A DNA stretch of 64,000 nt from Lyophyllum atratum (Eukaryota; Basidiomycota; Agaricomycetes; Agaricales; Lyophyllaceae). This document shows positions 33,113-45,390 of this stretch, piece after piece. The translations under genes were made by a program, and so were the position numbers. Numbering within the stretch: position 1 is the first letter of the stretch; each line of letters starts with the position of its first letter. The stretch covers positions 1 through 64,000 of the forward strand of contig JACGCN010000090.1 of the NCBI GenBank assembly GCA_014905825.1. The letters are read 5' to 3'. The notes beneath the pieces are model-generated. The model searched no databases, had not been told where the DNA came from, and saw nothing but the letters and a program-made list of their open reading frames with translations.

Positions 33113-36100
33113 TTACACGACTTTGGGCGGCATTGAGGCCGCAGTCGACATCAACTCGTCGGCCCTGGCCATCACCTTGTCTACAATGCGAGACAGGTTC
33201 TCATCTCGAGATGTAGAAGTGCTGTCATAATACGCCGGATTGCTAACAATACGCCGCGCAAGGAAGGTAAAGGACAATACGTCAAGAAGATCCTGTTCAC
33301 CCAACGCCCCAGCGCGTTCCTTCTGAGCGTTATACCATCGTGCTAGATCATCGGTCTCCAAGAGTTGGGATTCCAGAGGAAGACCCTCGTTCAAGAAGCG
33401 AGTAAACGTATCCTTGGCCTCCGCCTGACAGAACAGGTAGAAGTAACCTGACCCAGTATGTCGCACTGCTCGGCTCTGCATTCTGACGAGTTCGGTCAAT
33501 CCGTAGTCGCGCAGCTGACGATCGGCTCCCTCGGCTTCGACATGCACATATTGGGTACCCATGACGACTACCACCGTCGAGCGCACTGGGAGAGTCCAGC
33601 AAGAATCTCGAGGTACAACGAGTACGCGGATGATCCCCTCCGCGTACAGTTCCAACATGAGATTCCGATCAGGTTTAGGTATGCCTTCGTGGAAGAAACC
33701 AACGCCTTTCGAAACAAAGTCGATGAGAGTAGAGTCCTGGAGTCGGGCGAGGTAGTCCTCCAGGTACTCTGCAGGGGTATCTGTAGGTAAGTAGCCCCGC
33801 TCCGTTTCCATCTCCAACGCGCATTGCGTAAGGAGATCAAGAGCGACAGGCTTACACTGGCCGCGAGATGGAACAAATATCAGGGCAGTTTCTCCGGGAG
33901 GTGCCATTTGTATTGCCGCATGCGCAGGTTTTGCCATGACTTTGAACAGAGCAGCAGATGGCGGTATTGTGAAAGTTTGAGTGAAGAACAGCAACGATTG
34001 ATCGCGGTCCCTTGGACGGAAACTGTGTAATGCAGATGGATGAACGTCGACCCAGTCTGCGAGGTCGGAAGCGTCATTGAGTGAATTGGAAAACCCAACG
34101 AAACGCGTTGTTGAAGATGTCTGTGTGGCGTGTCGGAGGAGTGAAATGGCCAGCTCACACGTCGAATCCAAAAGTTCCAGGTTTTCACAGACGACCATAT
34201 CTAGACCGAGCAGAGGTGTAGTCGGGTCTCTCTTCGATATGACATGAAATAAATGAGCGGCAGTGACAACCCGAATAACCTTTCCTTTTGGTCGATTTAA
34301 AATATCGGGCCCTGTGGCGTACTCCACAGAGACGCCAGTGTTCCTCTGAGCGGCCCTGAGTTCTGATGTAATCTCGGCTGCCACGCTCCTTCGAGGTGCG
34401 ATTATCACCACCCAGCCCTCACGGGATTGCAAGAGGAACATCCTACGAATGGAACGGTTGGTAAATAACTTGAAGAACAAGCGTAAAACGCACCAGACTA
34501 ATATCTGTGCTACGGTCGATTTACCACTTCCGACGGGAGCGGAGAGCAGCGCGTTGCATGCAGTGTTGGTAAGGCTCCAGTATGTTTGAGTCTGGATAGC
34601 ATTGAAATGGTTTATTCGACCGGACACCATCTTCTCCACCATGGGGTTCTTGACTATTGATGTCGATAGAAGAGGGAGCTCTAATAAAGGGGTGTTGGAA
34701 GTTGAAGACCCAGGCATGAACAGCGATTCCAGAGAAATGAAAACCTCATCCTCGGCGCCCATCCATCGGTCGGAAACATATCGTATTGTGACGGAAGGTG
34801 GAGGTATACCATTTGGGATCGAAATTATGAAGTCGACGTTCACAATATCTGTCGTCTGGCGGAAGATAAGATGGGCGAGCTGAAGAATGATGAGGCCGTC
34901 GTGGTCCTCGACCCAAAGCCAGAAAGGCTCAGCGGTACCGTGGACTTTGGTATTCCAAGTAAACGCCCGCTTCACGCGAACTCCAATCTTAAGAACATCG
35001 GAACCGAGGGGTCGCAGATCATAGCCGATTTCAACAGTGGGAAACTGCTTGGCAGCATTGAGGATAGCCTGTCCATGATGCTCATTCAAGTGAACAAGTT
35101 TTCCCAAAGCTGCAGCGTCGAGAGTAGCCAGTTGCGCAACGGACCATTCATCGGCCCATTCTTGTAAGCCATAGAAGATGTCGGCCCTCAGTTCAAATTG
35201 CCTTAAAGGCTGGTCGAATGGCCATAACCGCTTTTCGATAGCTTTGCTGATTCCCATGAGGACTGCTGTAACATTGGCCCACTTCCTGCTAATGGCGATC
35301 TCGAGGAGCGCGCGAACGATGCGCCCTCCGTTTTGCATGGCGTATGCCATATCAGAAACCAAAGCAAAATCCTCGACCATCTCTCTGGAAATGGCTGCTT
35401 GCAATAGAATGTTGACCTTACCCTGGCTTGTGTCTGCGCCTCCCTGAATGTCATAAGTATCGTAAGTAATACTAAGCAACTCGTGTAAACATACCTTCAC
35501 ATCACAAGGTATTCGCTCCATAAGCTGTTCCAGTTCTTTTCCTTCGCTTTCACGCACTTGTATCTGGTCGAACTGGACGGGGACCAGCGTCAGCCGCAAC
35601 GAAATGCGATAACATACAACCTACCTCTGTACTCATGCTTAGCATTCCGAGGACGTCCGCTTCCGACATTTTTGGGCGGAATTCCTTGTTGAAGATTTCG
35701 ATCGAAGCATAGCGAATGTAATATTTAGCAGCGATTCTACCCAAATCTGTGATCATGAAAGTTCCCGATCCGCGATCGAACGTTGTCATACGCGCGTCAG
35801 CGAGCTTTTGTGCCGCAATTGTCACAAGCTCGTTCCTTTTGCTGCCTAGCTGAGGATCATCGCCTGTTGCCTCCCGTGCAATTCCTGCAATCCTTATAAG
35901 AAATCGAAGTTCAAACGCACAAACTGCAACTAACCGTAGATGAAAGGATTCTTCCGCATTCTGACGAAAAGGTAGGTGTAGCCCAACCACCGTACAGCAT
36001 CTCGAGTATTAGCAACAGTGCCCAGAGATATCTCAGCATTGAGAGAATCGATCAAACCACCCTGGAACCTAGTAGAGTAGAGTTGGGTTGGTCGTTCCTT

Positions 36101-39100
36101 CAGTGAAAGACGGATTATCAGCAAGTACTCACTGGGATTCAATAGGGATCTTAGAACAAACATGTAAGCAGGTTATGGATCGCAATTATCGACTGAACCG
36201 CACCTGCGATGTCACAGCGTCGAGGTAATGTGCAAGCTTGTCTTCAGTTGTACAAATGTAGCCCTCACCACTAGTCTCAAGACCGGGACGCCCAGCTCTT
36301 CCAAAGACTTGAAGGACATCCAGCACCGACAGGTCGACAAAGGCGCCTTTAGAACTGTCATAAACCTGGGTTCCCTTGATGATGACTACATCACTATGAA
36401 CGAGGGATCAAACGAAAAGATAACAACGAGTAAAGCATACCAGCATGGGCAGGGAGGTTGACACCCCAAGCGAGAGTCGCCGTACAGCAGAGCACCTAAA
36501 GTGGGCCGTTAAAGTCTCAGCGACGTTAACGACGCGAACTTATGATAAAACCGACCTTGATTGCTCGTTCGCTAAACATCCTCTCCATCACGTTCCTATC
36601 TGACCTCAGCATGCCCGCGTGATGGATACCAAATCCACCGTCAAAAAGCTGCCTCATCTCCTTGTTCCTACTTTCTCCTACGGATCTCCTGAAGAAACTC
36701 CACTGGGGGTGCTCCTCGCAACTAAAATCGTCGCTATTTCCTTCCATCATTGCTGCCTCCTGCAGCGCCAGAGCGGTCTTCACGGTCTCTTTCCGCGCAT
36801 GGACGAATACCATCACTTGGTGCCCTTGCGCAACAAGCTCAGAAACCTTCAGGAAAGTCACACGATCAAGATTTTTCCGGGATTGAGCGCTGCCAGGTTT
36901 TCCTTTGATTCCGAGGAAGTGTTGCTCCAGGGGAACTGGCCTGAAAGAGGAGTCGAAGTAGAAAAGACCTTTGTATTTCGAAACACTGTTTGCGCGTTAA
37001 AAAGGCCGATAGTTATCCAGTTTTTGGTTGCGAGGCTCACCTTAAGAATTCAGCAACGTCCATATAATTAGGAAGTGTAGCGCTTAGGCCAACGATTCGG
37101 ATCATCGATTGGCTGGATTCAACCTGTGAGCATATGGTTATTCGGTGGTGGAAGAGTATTCGGATAAGACACTCGCCTGCCGCAAGGTCCTGGCTACAAT
37201 AGTCTCAATCACAGCTCCACGCTCCTCGTTGAGAAGATGAATTTCGTCTATGATAAGCAGTTTCAAGCTCTAAAAAGTGCATTGTCAGACGGCCCCCACA
37301 GCATAAGATAAAGAGATGACGCAGGCCTCACAGAAGCCAATTCCCCTTCACCCGTGGGTTTCCTAGTGACAACGTCCCATTTCTCTGGAGTCGTTACAAT
37401 GATCTGCGTCTGTGCTATTTCGGCTTTCGTTAGCTGCATATCACCTAATTTAGTGTGTAATCAGTGCCCATACTAGTCGGGATTTATATTGTAACGTACC
37501 AGTCAGCTCTCGGACTTGAATAGATAACCAACTCAACCTCTTTCCAAGTTTGCGTACTATTTCCGAGGCAAGAGCCTTCATTGGAGCGCTGGGACATATT
37601 TGCCTTTAGTTGCCGGGAAGACGCGGAAAAGGAGCGAGGGCATACACGTATATGATTTTGAACGCGTCACGATTGATTGTTGATCGTAAGTGAGTTTTTA
37701 TGTCGCTGTTCTTGATTGTAGGCGTGTTTGAGCGATGTTGGTCAATCACCCGGAGGATTGTTAACATGGCTACATCTGTTTTTCCCTGTACGATGGTCAA
37801 GCGATGCAGAATATTTTGAGCCAGGAACTACTTACAGCACCAGTTGGGGCTGTCATATGACCATATGAACACCTCAGAAGGTAATCGTAATCAACGAAGA
37901 AACAGGAACAAACCACAGATGAGGAGATTCTCGTTGGAGCCATACGCTGTCGGATAAACAACTGACTGAATCCTGTTGAGGGATATGTATCCCTGTGGAG
38001 ATCAGAGCAAGATTTAGAAAGCAAGCATATACCCAAAGAAATTAACTTTTACCGGAAAACATTCCCTTGCTAGAGAGTCCAGCTCTTTGACTGGAAGAAG
38101 TCGTTCTGACGCTTTTGGCGGTACAGTTTTCGCAGGCGGAATGATTACTTCTTCAAATTCCTGCCAGTCTATGCGTAAGCAAGAACATGCTGTGGTTCGA
38201 GAAATACCAAGATTCACCTCGTGCATGTTACGCACTGTGCCCAGTGGCAACATGTACTTGCTACCAAATTGTGATAAAACATTTCCCTGAGTCACAAGTG
38301 TTGATGAATAGACATGAGGAAGGATTTCCGCAGTTGGTTGCTGGAAGACAGGGAACGCGGTGACCGTAGCAGTAAGAGGTTGGGAAGTGGCAAAAAGGTC
38401 TGCAGGTACATACTGCGGTACCCGAAAACAAAGGCCGTGCAGCGTTTTCTCGAAAATTCTTCTCCATCCGCCGACGTGCCTCCTCTGGCGATAAATGATG
38501 CACACCATCTACAGACGCTGGCCTGGATTGTTCCTGAAGTCTGAGTTGCTTAAGCTATGCTATGTTAGAATCGCCCTTGGTACGTATAGGACTTTGCACA
38601 CCTCCTCTGCTACCGAAGTTCGCTCCCTGAGTATGTCCATTACAAGTTCAATGTCATCGAGGCCAACGATTTCGGCTATCTCCTCAGAAATAACATCGTC
38701 CCCGCGACCCGACGATAGAGTTGCATGTAGAGAGTCTAGGAGCGGTTTAACATTTGGCTTCCTGGATGAACGTAGGCGAAAACGCGTTGGTGTCAATAGT
38801 TTTGACGTGGATCAATACACACTGAAGCAACCGGGTGACACAAGTACTCGGACTGTAGGTATCTTGGCTCGATGCTAGCGCTGATCCTTCCTCGTAATAG
38901 GCAAAGTGGTAATTGTCGAGAACGGTGGGCCATCTCTCGACGTCTTCAAGTTTGTCCCCGAAGGTTGAAGCATCCTGATCAAGTGATTGATCTTCGGAGA
39001 TATAAGACACAATGGCATGAACTCAGGCAGCCAGATACCTTCAATAGAATTTTGAAAGCTTCAACTCAGTGGTCAATCAAGCCCGGTGTCGGATATGGGA

Positions 39101-39204
39101 GTTTCGACGTACGATTCCCAATCTTCGAGGACGCGTTTGTCGTTATCTGCCGCGTCCTGGGAGGAGCCAACAAGGAATTCGAGGTGAGAAATGATTTGAG
39201 ACAT
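33113..39204 (-). CDS. SLH1: SLH1/ASCC3-type Ski2-like RNA helicase with degenerate second cassette
   Basis: Large SF2 helicase of the ribosome quality-control trigger complex (splits collided ribosomes). Start ATG 39204 ([17 protein letters not shown]); N-terminal part [31 protein letters not shown]. Cassette 1 is complete: APTGAGKTDVAM (intron inside, near 37800), [23 protein letters not shown] (37190-37250), [38 protein letters not shown] and FGRAGRPG, followed by a Sec63-type region ([23 protein letters not shown]). Cassette 2 keeps a Walker A (APVGSGKST, about 34520) but motif II reads [10 protein letters not shown] and motif [15 protein letters not shown]; the protein ends at [10 protein letters not shown] (stop at 33113) with no second Sec63 domain. 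SLH1 is preferred to BRR2 on the sequence of the first Sec63 region. Confidence 0.88.
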
Positions 39205-39961
39205 TATTGGCGGCAAGAGAGGAATTTTGATAGAAAGAACTGTCGAAGAACAGGCCTTTATCTTATCGTAGAGTGAGTGAAGGTAAGTGGCCTGTCAAAA
39301 TTGACTTGGTTTGAAAGCGACCCACTACAGCACAGCCACCTCTTCTCTTCGTTCACTGACATGTGCAGCTTGCTACGGACGTTATGTAACTTTTGCCCTC
39401 TATCTTTGCAATTACCCCTATCCACAGCACAGAAGGCTCATCATGGAGCATGGGACGGCCCTTACTTACGTCTACGCCGTCTCCATAGCTTGATCGCAGA
39501 AGCGCAGAAGCACGACACCACTGTTCCTACGCATGGTCATTACTAATACAATGCTATTCTTACTCCCAGAGGTTGAGTATAAAGGTCCCGTGGAGTGCTT
39601 AGACGTATCCCTCTCGTACTGTAGTGTTTCGACCTACTCTTCAAGGGGTGTTACGCGTTACGAAATTTTTGATCTCTTCACCTCTTCAAGGGTCCGATTT
39701 CAGCGTTACGAACAGGTACATCTCTTCATGCCACATTCGGACAACCGGTGCTGAGTGGCGATTAATAGAGTACCTGGTCCTAGTGGGTGTATTTTATAGT
39801 GGAGAATTTTGCGATTTTCGACCGGAATTTTTTGGGCCATAACGCTCTTCAAAACGTTTTGTTATGCGTTACGAAGGTGAAAATCTCTTCATCTCATAGC
39901 CTACGTTACGCGTTACGTGAAGACTAGGTCGAAACACTACAGTATTCTTGGACGACTGGCC
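39205..39961. other. Intergenic region upstream of the sugar transporter, with MITE
   Basis: 757 bp between divergent starts of SLH1 and the transporter. 39205-39616 shows short open frames (to about 90 codons) without family similarity; I call no gene. The rest is the second MITE. Confidence 0.5.
39617..39944. mobile_element. MITE copy 2, inverted relative to copy 1
   Basis: 328 bp with terminal inverted repeats TACTGTAGTGTTTCGACCTA(C/G)TCTTCA (26 of 27 match), TA at both borders. Its left arm (ending ggggtgttacgcgttacg) matches the right arm of copy 1, so the copies are in opposite orientation. It also carries GTTACGCGTTACG words. Its right end is 17 bp before the transporter ATG. Confidence 0.82.
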
Positions 39962-42527
39962 ATGTCAAACACAGGTTTTGACACTCCCGAATTCCATGCA
40001 GAGGTTGCATCTTACGCTCTCTCCTTACGAGGTCGAAAGCTGACCGCCGCACTGGCATTTGTGACCGGAACCGGGTTCACACTCTTCGGGCACGCAGAAC
40101 CGATCTTTCACCCCAAATCGCACAATACTAAGTTGCAAATTATAGCTACGACCAAGGCGTCATGTCATCCTTATTAACCGCCAAACAGGTCGTCGCGGAC
40201 TCCAAGTCTCTGTCAAAATCCATAACTAACATACCGAGCACTCTAGTTCTTAATTATGTTCCCTGAAGTGGCTGTCAGTGACGCTCACCCGAACCATGCC
40301 ACCCTGCAAAGTCTACTCGTCGCCATCTATGTAGGTCGCGTCCTCGAATGGAAATCTCCGATCACTATACATGTAGCCATTTCTTAGGAGATCGGATGTC
40401 TTGTTGGCGCACTTTCCAACCTTCGGGTCGGAGATTGGTTAGGCCGACGCCGAACTATTATACTGGGAGGTGTAATCATGATTCTAGGCGCGATTCTCCA
40501 AGCAGCGTCATATAGCTACGTCCAGATACTTGTGGCTCGTGTTATCACTGGACTCGGAAACGGCCTCAATGTGCGCAGGTCTTTCTTTCTTTCTATGTAT
40601 GCTCTTTCGATTTAAAAGACTAGACGTCAACTGTTCCTACTTACCATTCTGAGTGCGCCCCCGCCGCTCACCGCGGTAGCTTAATCATGATTGAAGGCAG
40701 CCTGATCACCTTCGGGATCATGATCTCGTGAGTCACTGCCTTTCAACCCGTCGAAGTTGGCGACTAAGAAAATTACAACAGATACGTTAGTTCAATCTTC
40801 ATGTTGTTAATCATGACTGTTAGGCTGATGTCAGTGCGTCTGCTGGTGTCCCCAATCAGTGGATTGACTTTGCCTTGTCAGTTTCTTCGTCTTTTTAAAC
40901 CACCACATCCTCATCGATATATGATAGGTTTTGGGTCAGCGGGTCATCTGCGCAATGGAGAGTCCCAATAGCCCTACAAATCATTTTTGCACTTGTCATG
41001 ATTTGCAGCATAGGCTTCGTACGTTGACTGGAATGTTCTACCATCATCGTGTTAACATGACTCGTTCACCTAGTTGCCGGAATCGCCCAGATGGTACATA
41101 TATTCTGGTTCTGGTTCCCTACACGGAAGCTTACAATAATTCGAAGGCTCATCAAAGCCGGCCGTCCTGCTGAAGCAATGGCCGTTATATCTGCGTTAGA
41201 TGACAAACCCACGACGGATCCTGAGGTTAGACGGACGTTCAATGCCATCCGGGAAGCGGTGGAAGTCGAAGCACCTGGAATAAGTGAGAAGGCAATGGGT
41301 GCAACGTCCCCTCGAAGCACGGACCGAGTTCCCCTGAAGGAGCTTTTCACTGGAGGCCGCTCCCAGAACTTTAGAAGGGTTGCTCTCGGCGTTGTTATTC
41401 AATGTTTTCAACAGGTTCTTCTTCCTCGACAACTTTGACTATCTGGATCGCAGGAGCGCCTGACCCTTTTCTTTGGAAGATAACCGGAATCAATCTCATA
41501 ACATACTATGCTGTGAGTGGGTAGCTAGTACTTGATATTCTCACCAACAACCCGATCCATTGCAGACTCTTCTTTTCGAACGCCTCGGCATAAGCGATAC
41601 CAAATCTCGGATCATCGCAGCTGGTAATGCGACAGAATACTTCATTGCTTCCCTTGTGGCCATCTTCATCATCGACCGCATTGGACGGCGCAAACTAATG
41701 CTTTTCGGGGCCACAGGCCAATGCATCACTATGGTCTTATTAGCAGTTCTTGGGTCGATCAATAATTCATCCGCTCGAGTAATCAGTGCTGTGCTTTTGT
41801 TCGTGTTCAACTCTTTTTTCGCGGTTGGTTGGTTGGGGATGACATGGCTATATGTGAGCTATATGTGTTCACTAATCTTGATGGGGCTAAACAGTTGTGC
41901 TTCTAGCCAGCGGAAATCGTGGGGCTTCGAACCAGAGGTCCTGCAAACGCACTCTCGACGGCAAGTCATTCACAGCCAATTCGTATGGTATTCGCTACAA
42001 TGCGAGGCATCTATTATCCAGGCAAGCAACTGGACATGGAATTTTCTGGTCGTCATGATCACTGGACCCTCCTTCCAGAATATACAATGGCGAACTTACA
42101 TCGGTACGTCTTACGGCTTTCCCATCGTCTTTATACTGAAAGACTGAATCTACAAGTGTTTGCTTCTCTCAACGCCTTCATTGTACCCTGCGTTTATTTT
42201 TTCTTCCCAGGTACGCCTCCCTATACCTGTATTATCTAGGATAAAACCGGCTGGACAATGGCCTATCGTAGAAACAGCCGGAAGGTCATTGGAAGGTGGG
42301 TAGCTTGTCGCTATTATGATACTTGTGTTGTTAATGTGCCATATACCGAAGACATGAACGTTATATTCGCTTTGGCTTATAACGAAGGCATATCACCAGT
42401 CGAAGTTTCTCTGCGCAAGGACATACCACTGTCCGGCTCGCCCGAAGCGGCAATGATTCTCAATCCAGATGTGAGGGGAGATAAATCCAGCTCTAGGAAG
42501 GGGCAAGAGTATTCTGCACCATCTTGA
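39962..42527 (+). CDS. MFS sugar transporter
   Basis: Twelve-helix major facilitator of the sugar porter family, plasma membrane. Start ATG 39962 (MSNTGFDTPEFHAEV). Exons give KLTAALAFVTGTGFTLFG/YDQGVMSSLLTAKQF (split by a GC-AG intron, 40090-40145), GDWLGRRRTIILGG, LVARVITGLGNGLN, TSTVPTYHSECAPAAHRGS, SLITFGIMIS, then a 4-nt exon giving Y, WIDFALFWVSGSSAQWRVP, LPESPR, GINLITYYATLLFERLG, DRIGRRKLMLFG, YPAEIVGLRTRGPANALSTA, NWTWNFLVVMITGP, FFFPETAGRSLE and MNVIFALAYNEGISPVEV. Stop at 42525-42527. The family motifs R-X-G-R-R, PESPR and PETAGRS are all present. At least twelve introns. Substrate cannot be told. Confidence 0.88.
40782..40785 (+). other. Probable 4-nt exon (ATAC) in the sugar transporter
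   Basis: Exon FGIMIS ends at 40727 before gtgagt; a 54-nt intron ends acaacag at 40781; ATAC follows, then a donor gttagt and a 74-nt intron ending aatcag at 40859. Joining ATC-TC + A-TAC + TGG-ATT gives ISYWIDF, the conserved YW.DF of sugar porters. Confidence 0.6.
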
Positions 42528-42561
42528 CGACAAGATGGTGCAGAATACCTATCATGTCATG

Positions 42562-43370
42562 TTAATATTTTACAATGCCATCGAAAGTCACTCGTGCTGA
42601 TCGGTCCCTGTCCTTCTCGAATCCGGCCATAGCGTGTCGATAAGCTGCCTCATTTCGGCGGGGAATATTCATCATGGGAAGACGACCAAAGCGAGGAAGG
42701 GGCCAAAGGATCCCTATCAACTTAGAGTCGATCAGCGCCGCTGGGATCTGTGGAGGTTGAACATGATGTGATCAGTGAAGATGAGGCGACATACCGGCCC
42801 AAACAAGTTGCTGTCGTCGCTAAAGAAGGGTTCATCGCCTGTAGAATAACGTCCATACCGATGCAAGTGGGGAAAAAAGAGAGAGAAAAAAACCTTCAAC
42901 CCAGACATGTCCTGGCGGAACATGGACTATGAGATCTGGATAGGGAGGGAGGGTCCTTATTACGTCTCCTTCCGTACCGACGATCCTTTTGACAAGCATG
43001 TGCTTCGGGTCATCCGGGGAGCTAAATGTGAAGGTATTCTATCAGTGACCTTGCAGAGAGAGATAACTGAGGCACACCGTATGGCTACGATGTCACCCTT
43101 TCGATAATTGTGTGAAACTCGTACGGAAAGGCGGTCAAAGATGCCAATATCTCTCCATGGCGACGAATGTGGGTTGAGAGCAGGCTAACTGGGATTCTTT
43201 AGAAGAGCGATGCAGCAAACGCAGGAGTGACATACCTGCATGCTGCGTCCTGTTATGTGTATCGGAACGTACAGTGCGGTGGTGAGAAACACCACTGCCG
43301 GAGACCAGTAGAGTAGCGATCCTAGAGGCTGGAAGAAAGGCGAGATACGTCGCCATGTCTGGCGAAACAT
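42562..43370 (-). CDS. IMP2: Mitochondrial inner membrane protease subunit 2
   Basis: S26-family signal peptidase of the inner membrane, acting with IMP1 to cleave intermembrane-space sorting signals. Start ATG 43370 (MFRQTWRRISPF), one membrane anchor (LLYWSPAVVFLTTALYV), the catalytic serine in GRSMQP (split by an intron), IGIFDRLSVRVSHNYRKGD, the catalytic lysine in MLVKRIVGTEGDVIRT, VPPGHVWVEGDE, DSNLFGP and IDSKLIGILWPLPRFG, all in the order expected. The end RSARVTFDGIVKY has its stop at 42562-42564. Four introns. It converges with the sugar transporter, 34 bp apart. Confidence 0.88.
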
Positions 43371-43684
43371 GGCTGTGGGCGTATGATAATGCTGAGCCGT
43401 TTGCCTTTGTGGTACATGGAAAGATGAAGGTGACAAGTTGAATGTTGATCAGACGTGCGGCAGTGTGACCCTCGTGGGGTAAACAACATTCACCCTGTCA
43501 TATCTTACAACTCGGCCTTGACTCGGCCTAGTATGTGTGTCGGCATAGTCGACTTATGCTTTTAAAGGTTTATATCATGAGTGGGCGTGTACCGGAACTA
43601 CTAATACAAGGTGAGTAGATATGTGTCTAGGGTAATTTGTAGATATCGATACAAAAAGATTATATGCTACATTTCAATAGATAA
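43371..43684. other. Intergenic region IMP2 / RNR small-subunit copy
   Basis: 314 bp between two minus-strand genes; IMP2 promoter and 3' UTR of the RNR gene. Nothing else seen. Confidence 0.5.
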
Positions 43685-44974
43685 TTAAAAGTCTTCCTCG
43701 AGGGTACTGTTTCCGGATCAGCAACGCGACTAACCAGGACACCCAATAAACTCACAATGTTCTATGGGTCGTTAAGCCTTCATGAGGTATATTAAAATTA
43801 GCCTTGGAATATTCTGAGACCCTCTTCTCAAAGAAGTTGGTCTTTCCTTGCATCGAGATCATGTCCATGAAGTCGAAGGGATTTTGCGAGCCGTAGTATT
43901 TTTCGTTGCCGAGAGACACCAGAAGTCGGTCAGCAACGAATTCGATATACTGGCACATAAGTTTCGCATTCATACCAATGAGCGCGACTGGGAGTGCATC
44001 TGCAGACATTGCACATGTGAGTAGCTATCACGCGTGGACTGTGGGATGGTCATACCTGTCAAGAATTCTTGCTCAATTCCGACGGCCTCCACGATGATCC
44101 GCCGTATGGTGTCTGGATGCGGCCTGCGTCGAAGATGCGTGAACAGAAGGCATGCGAAGTCCGTGTGAAGACCTTCATCCCGGCTGATGAGTTCGTTCGA
44201 AAATGTGAGGCCAGGCATAAAGCCGCGTTTCTTCATCCAGAATATTGAAGCAAAGGATCCCGAGAAAAATATCCCTTCCACAGCGGCAAAGGCGACGAGC
44301 CGTTCTGCAAAGCTCGATTGCTTGTCGGATATCCACCTGAGAGCCCAGTCGGCCTTGCGCTTGATACATGGGATAGTCTCAATAGCATCAAAAAGGCGAG
44401 TACGCTCATCCGGGTCTCTAATATAGGTGTCGATGAGCAAGGAGTAGGTCTCTGAATGCACGTTTTCCATCATGACTTGAAAACCATAGAAGCACCGCGC
44501 TTCGGCTACTTGAACCTCGTTGGAAAACCGTTCCACCAAGTTTTCATTTACGATACCGTCAGAGGCCGCGAAAAAGGCAAGGACATGGGAAATGAAATGT
44601 CGTTCGTTTGCGTTGAGTTTGTTGTTCCAGTCCATAACGTCATGCGAAAGATCCATTTCCTCTGCAGTCCAAAAAGATGCTTGTGCTTGCTTGTAAAGCT
44701 GCCATATCTGAGCAGAAAGTCAGCTGCACTGCAGAAGAACTTGGAGGATCAAACTCATACTTCGGGGTATTGTATCGGGAACAAGACAAATCGGCGCGTG
44801 GACTCTTTGAGTAGAGGTTCGTCGTCTAATAAGAGTGTCATTTCGGCCTGACTCAATAGAAAGACAGAACATACGCTCCGGCAGATCGACATCCCCGACA
44901 AAGCGCCTCTGCAGTTCGTCGAGCGGCGGTGTTTGTCGTTCTATCTGCTTCCCGGAAGTCGACTGGACGGACAT
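43685..44974 (-). CDS. RNR2: Ribonucleotide reductase small subunit, divergent second copy
   Basis: Class Ia R2 subunit carrying the di-iron tyrosyl radical for dNTP synthesis. Start ATG 44974 ([13 protein letters not shown]), short N-terminus, then [47 protein letters not shown]. Metal ligands and the radical tyrosine are all kept: D in AEEMDLS, E/H/Y in [10 protein letters not shown] in [11 protein letters not shown] and H in [10 protein letters not shown]. The last intron (donor gtgagt) restores the C-terminal tail TFTLEEDF that docks on the large subunit; stop 43685-43687. Introns after LPE, YPE, FLT and inside the last F codon are at the same places as in the neighbouring copy, so it is an intron-bearing duplicate. 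Looks functional, unlike yeast Rnr4. Confidence 0.92.
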
Positions 44975-45390
44975 GTTGTCAAGACATCGAGTTACCTATA
45001 GTCAACGCAAAAATCAGACAGGGCGCAAAGAGTGCACACAAGATTAGGACCTCTTCAACTCCCGGTCTCATCAAATATCTCAGCAGATGAGAGGAGGGTG
45101 AAAATGCAATCACGGCTACGCAGGAGGGATGACAGGAACAGTGGACTCAGGAAGGCCCAAGGGGCCAAAATTTAGGATGTGTAACAATCACGTGTAATTG
45201 AGTGTATAATATTAAACGCGCCAATAAATACAAACATCACGGTCACGTCGTTAATTGATTGTTGAAGCAGCCAAACACAACCATACGTGTGTGTTTGTTA
45301 CAAAAACCACGGCTCCGTGCATACCCACTCCCTCCGTTCCACCTCCATTTCCGCTGCCACTATCTCTCTGCAAATTTTCATCTTTACTTG
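44975..45390. promoter_or_regulatory. Bidirectional promoter of the RNR small-subunit pair
   Basis: 416 bp between divergent start codons. It contains an MBF/MCB-like core ACGCGCC at 45216-45222, next to a CCAAT pentamer, and a CACGTG box near 45190. Function is inferred only from motif similarity. Confidence 0.4.

Noticed and set aside
26626..42527. Possible metabolic gene cluster (ferric reductase, aminotransferase, sugar transporter)
   Set aside because: No backbone synthase, P450, oxidase or pathway regulator; a 6-kb housekeeping helicase lies in between.
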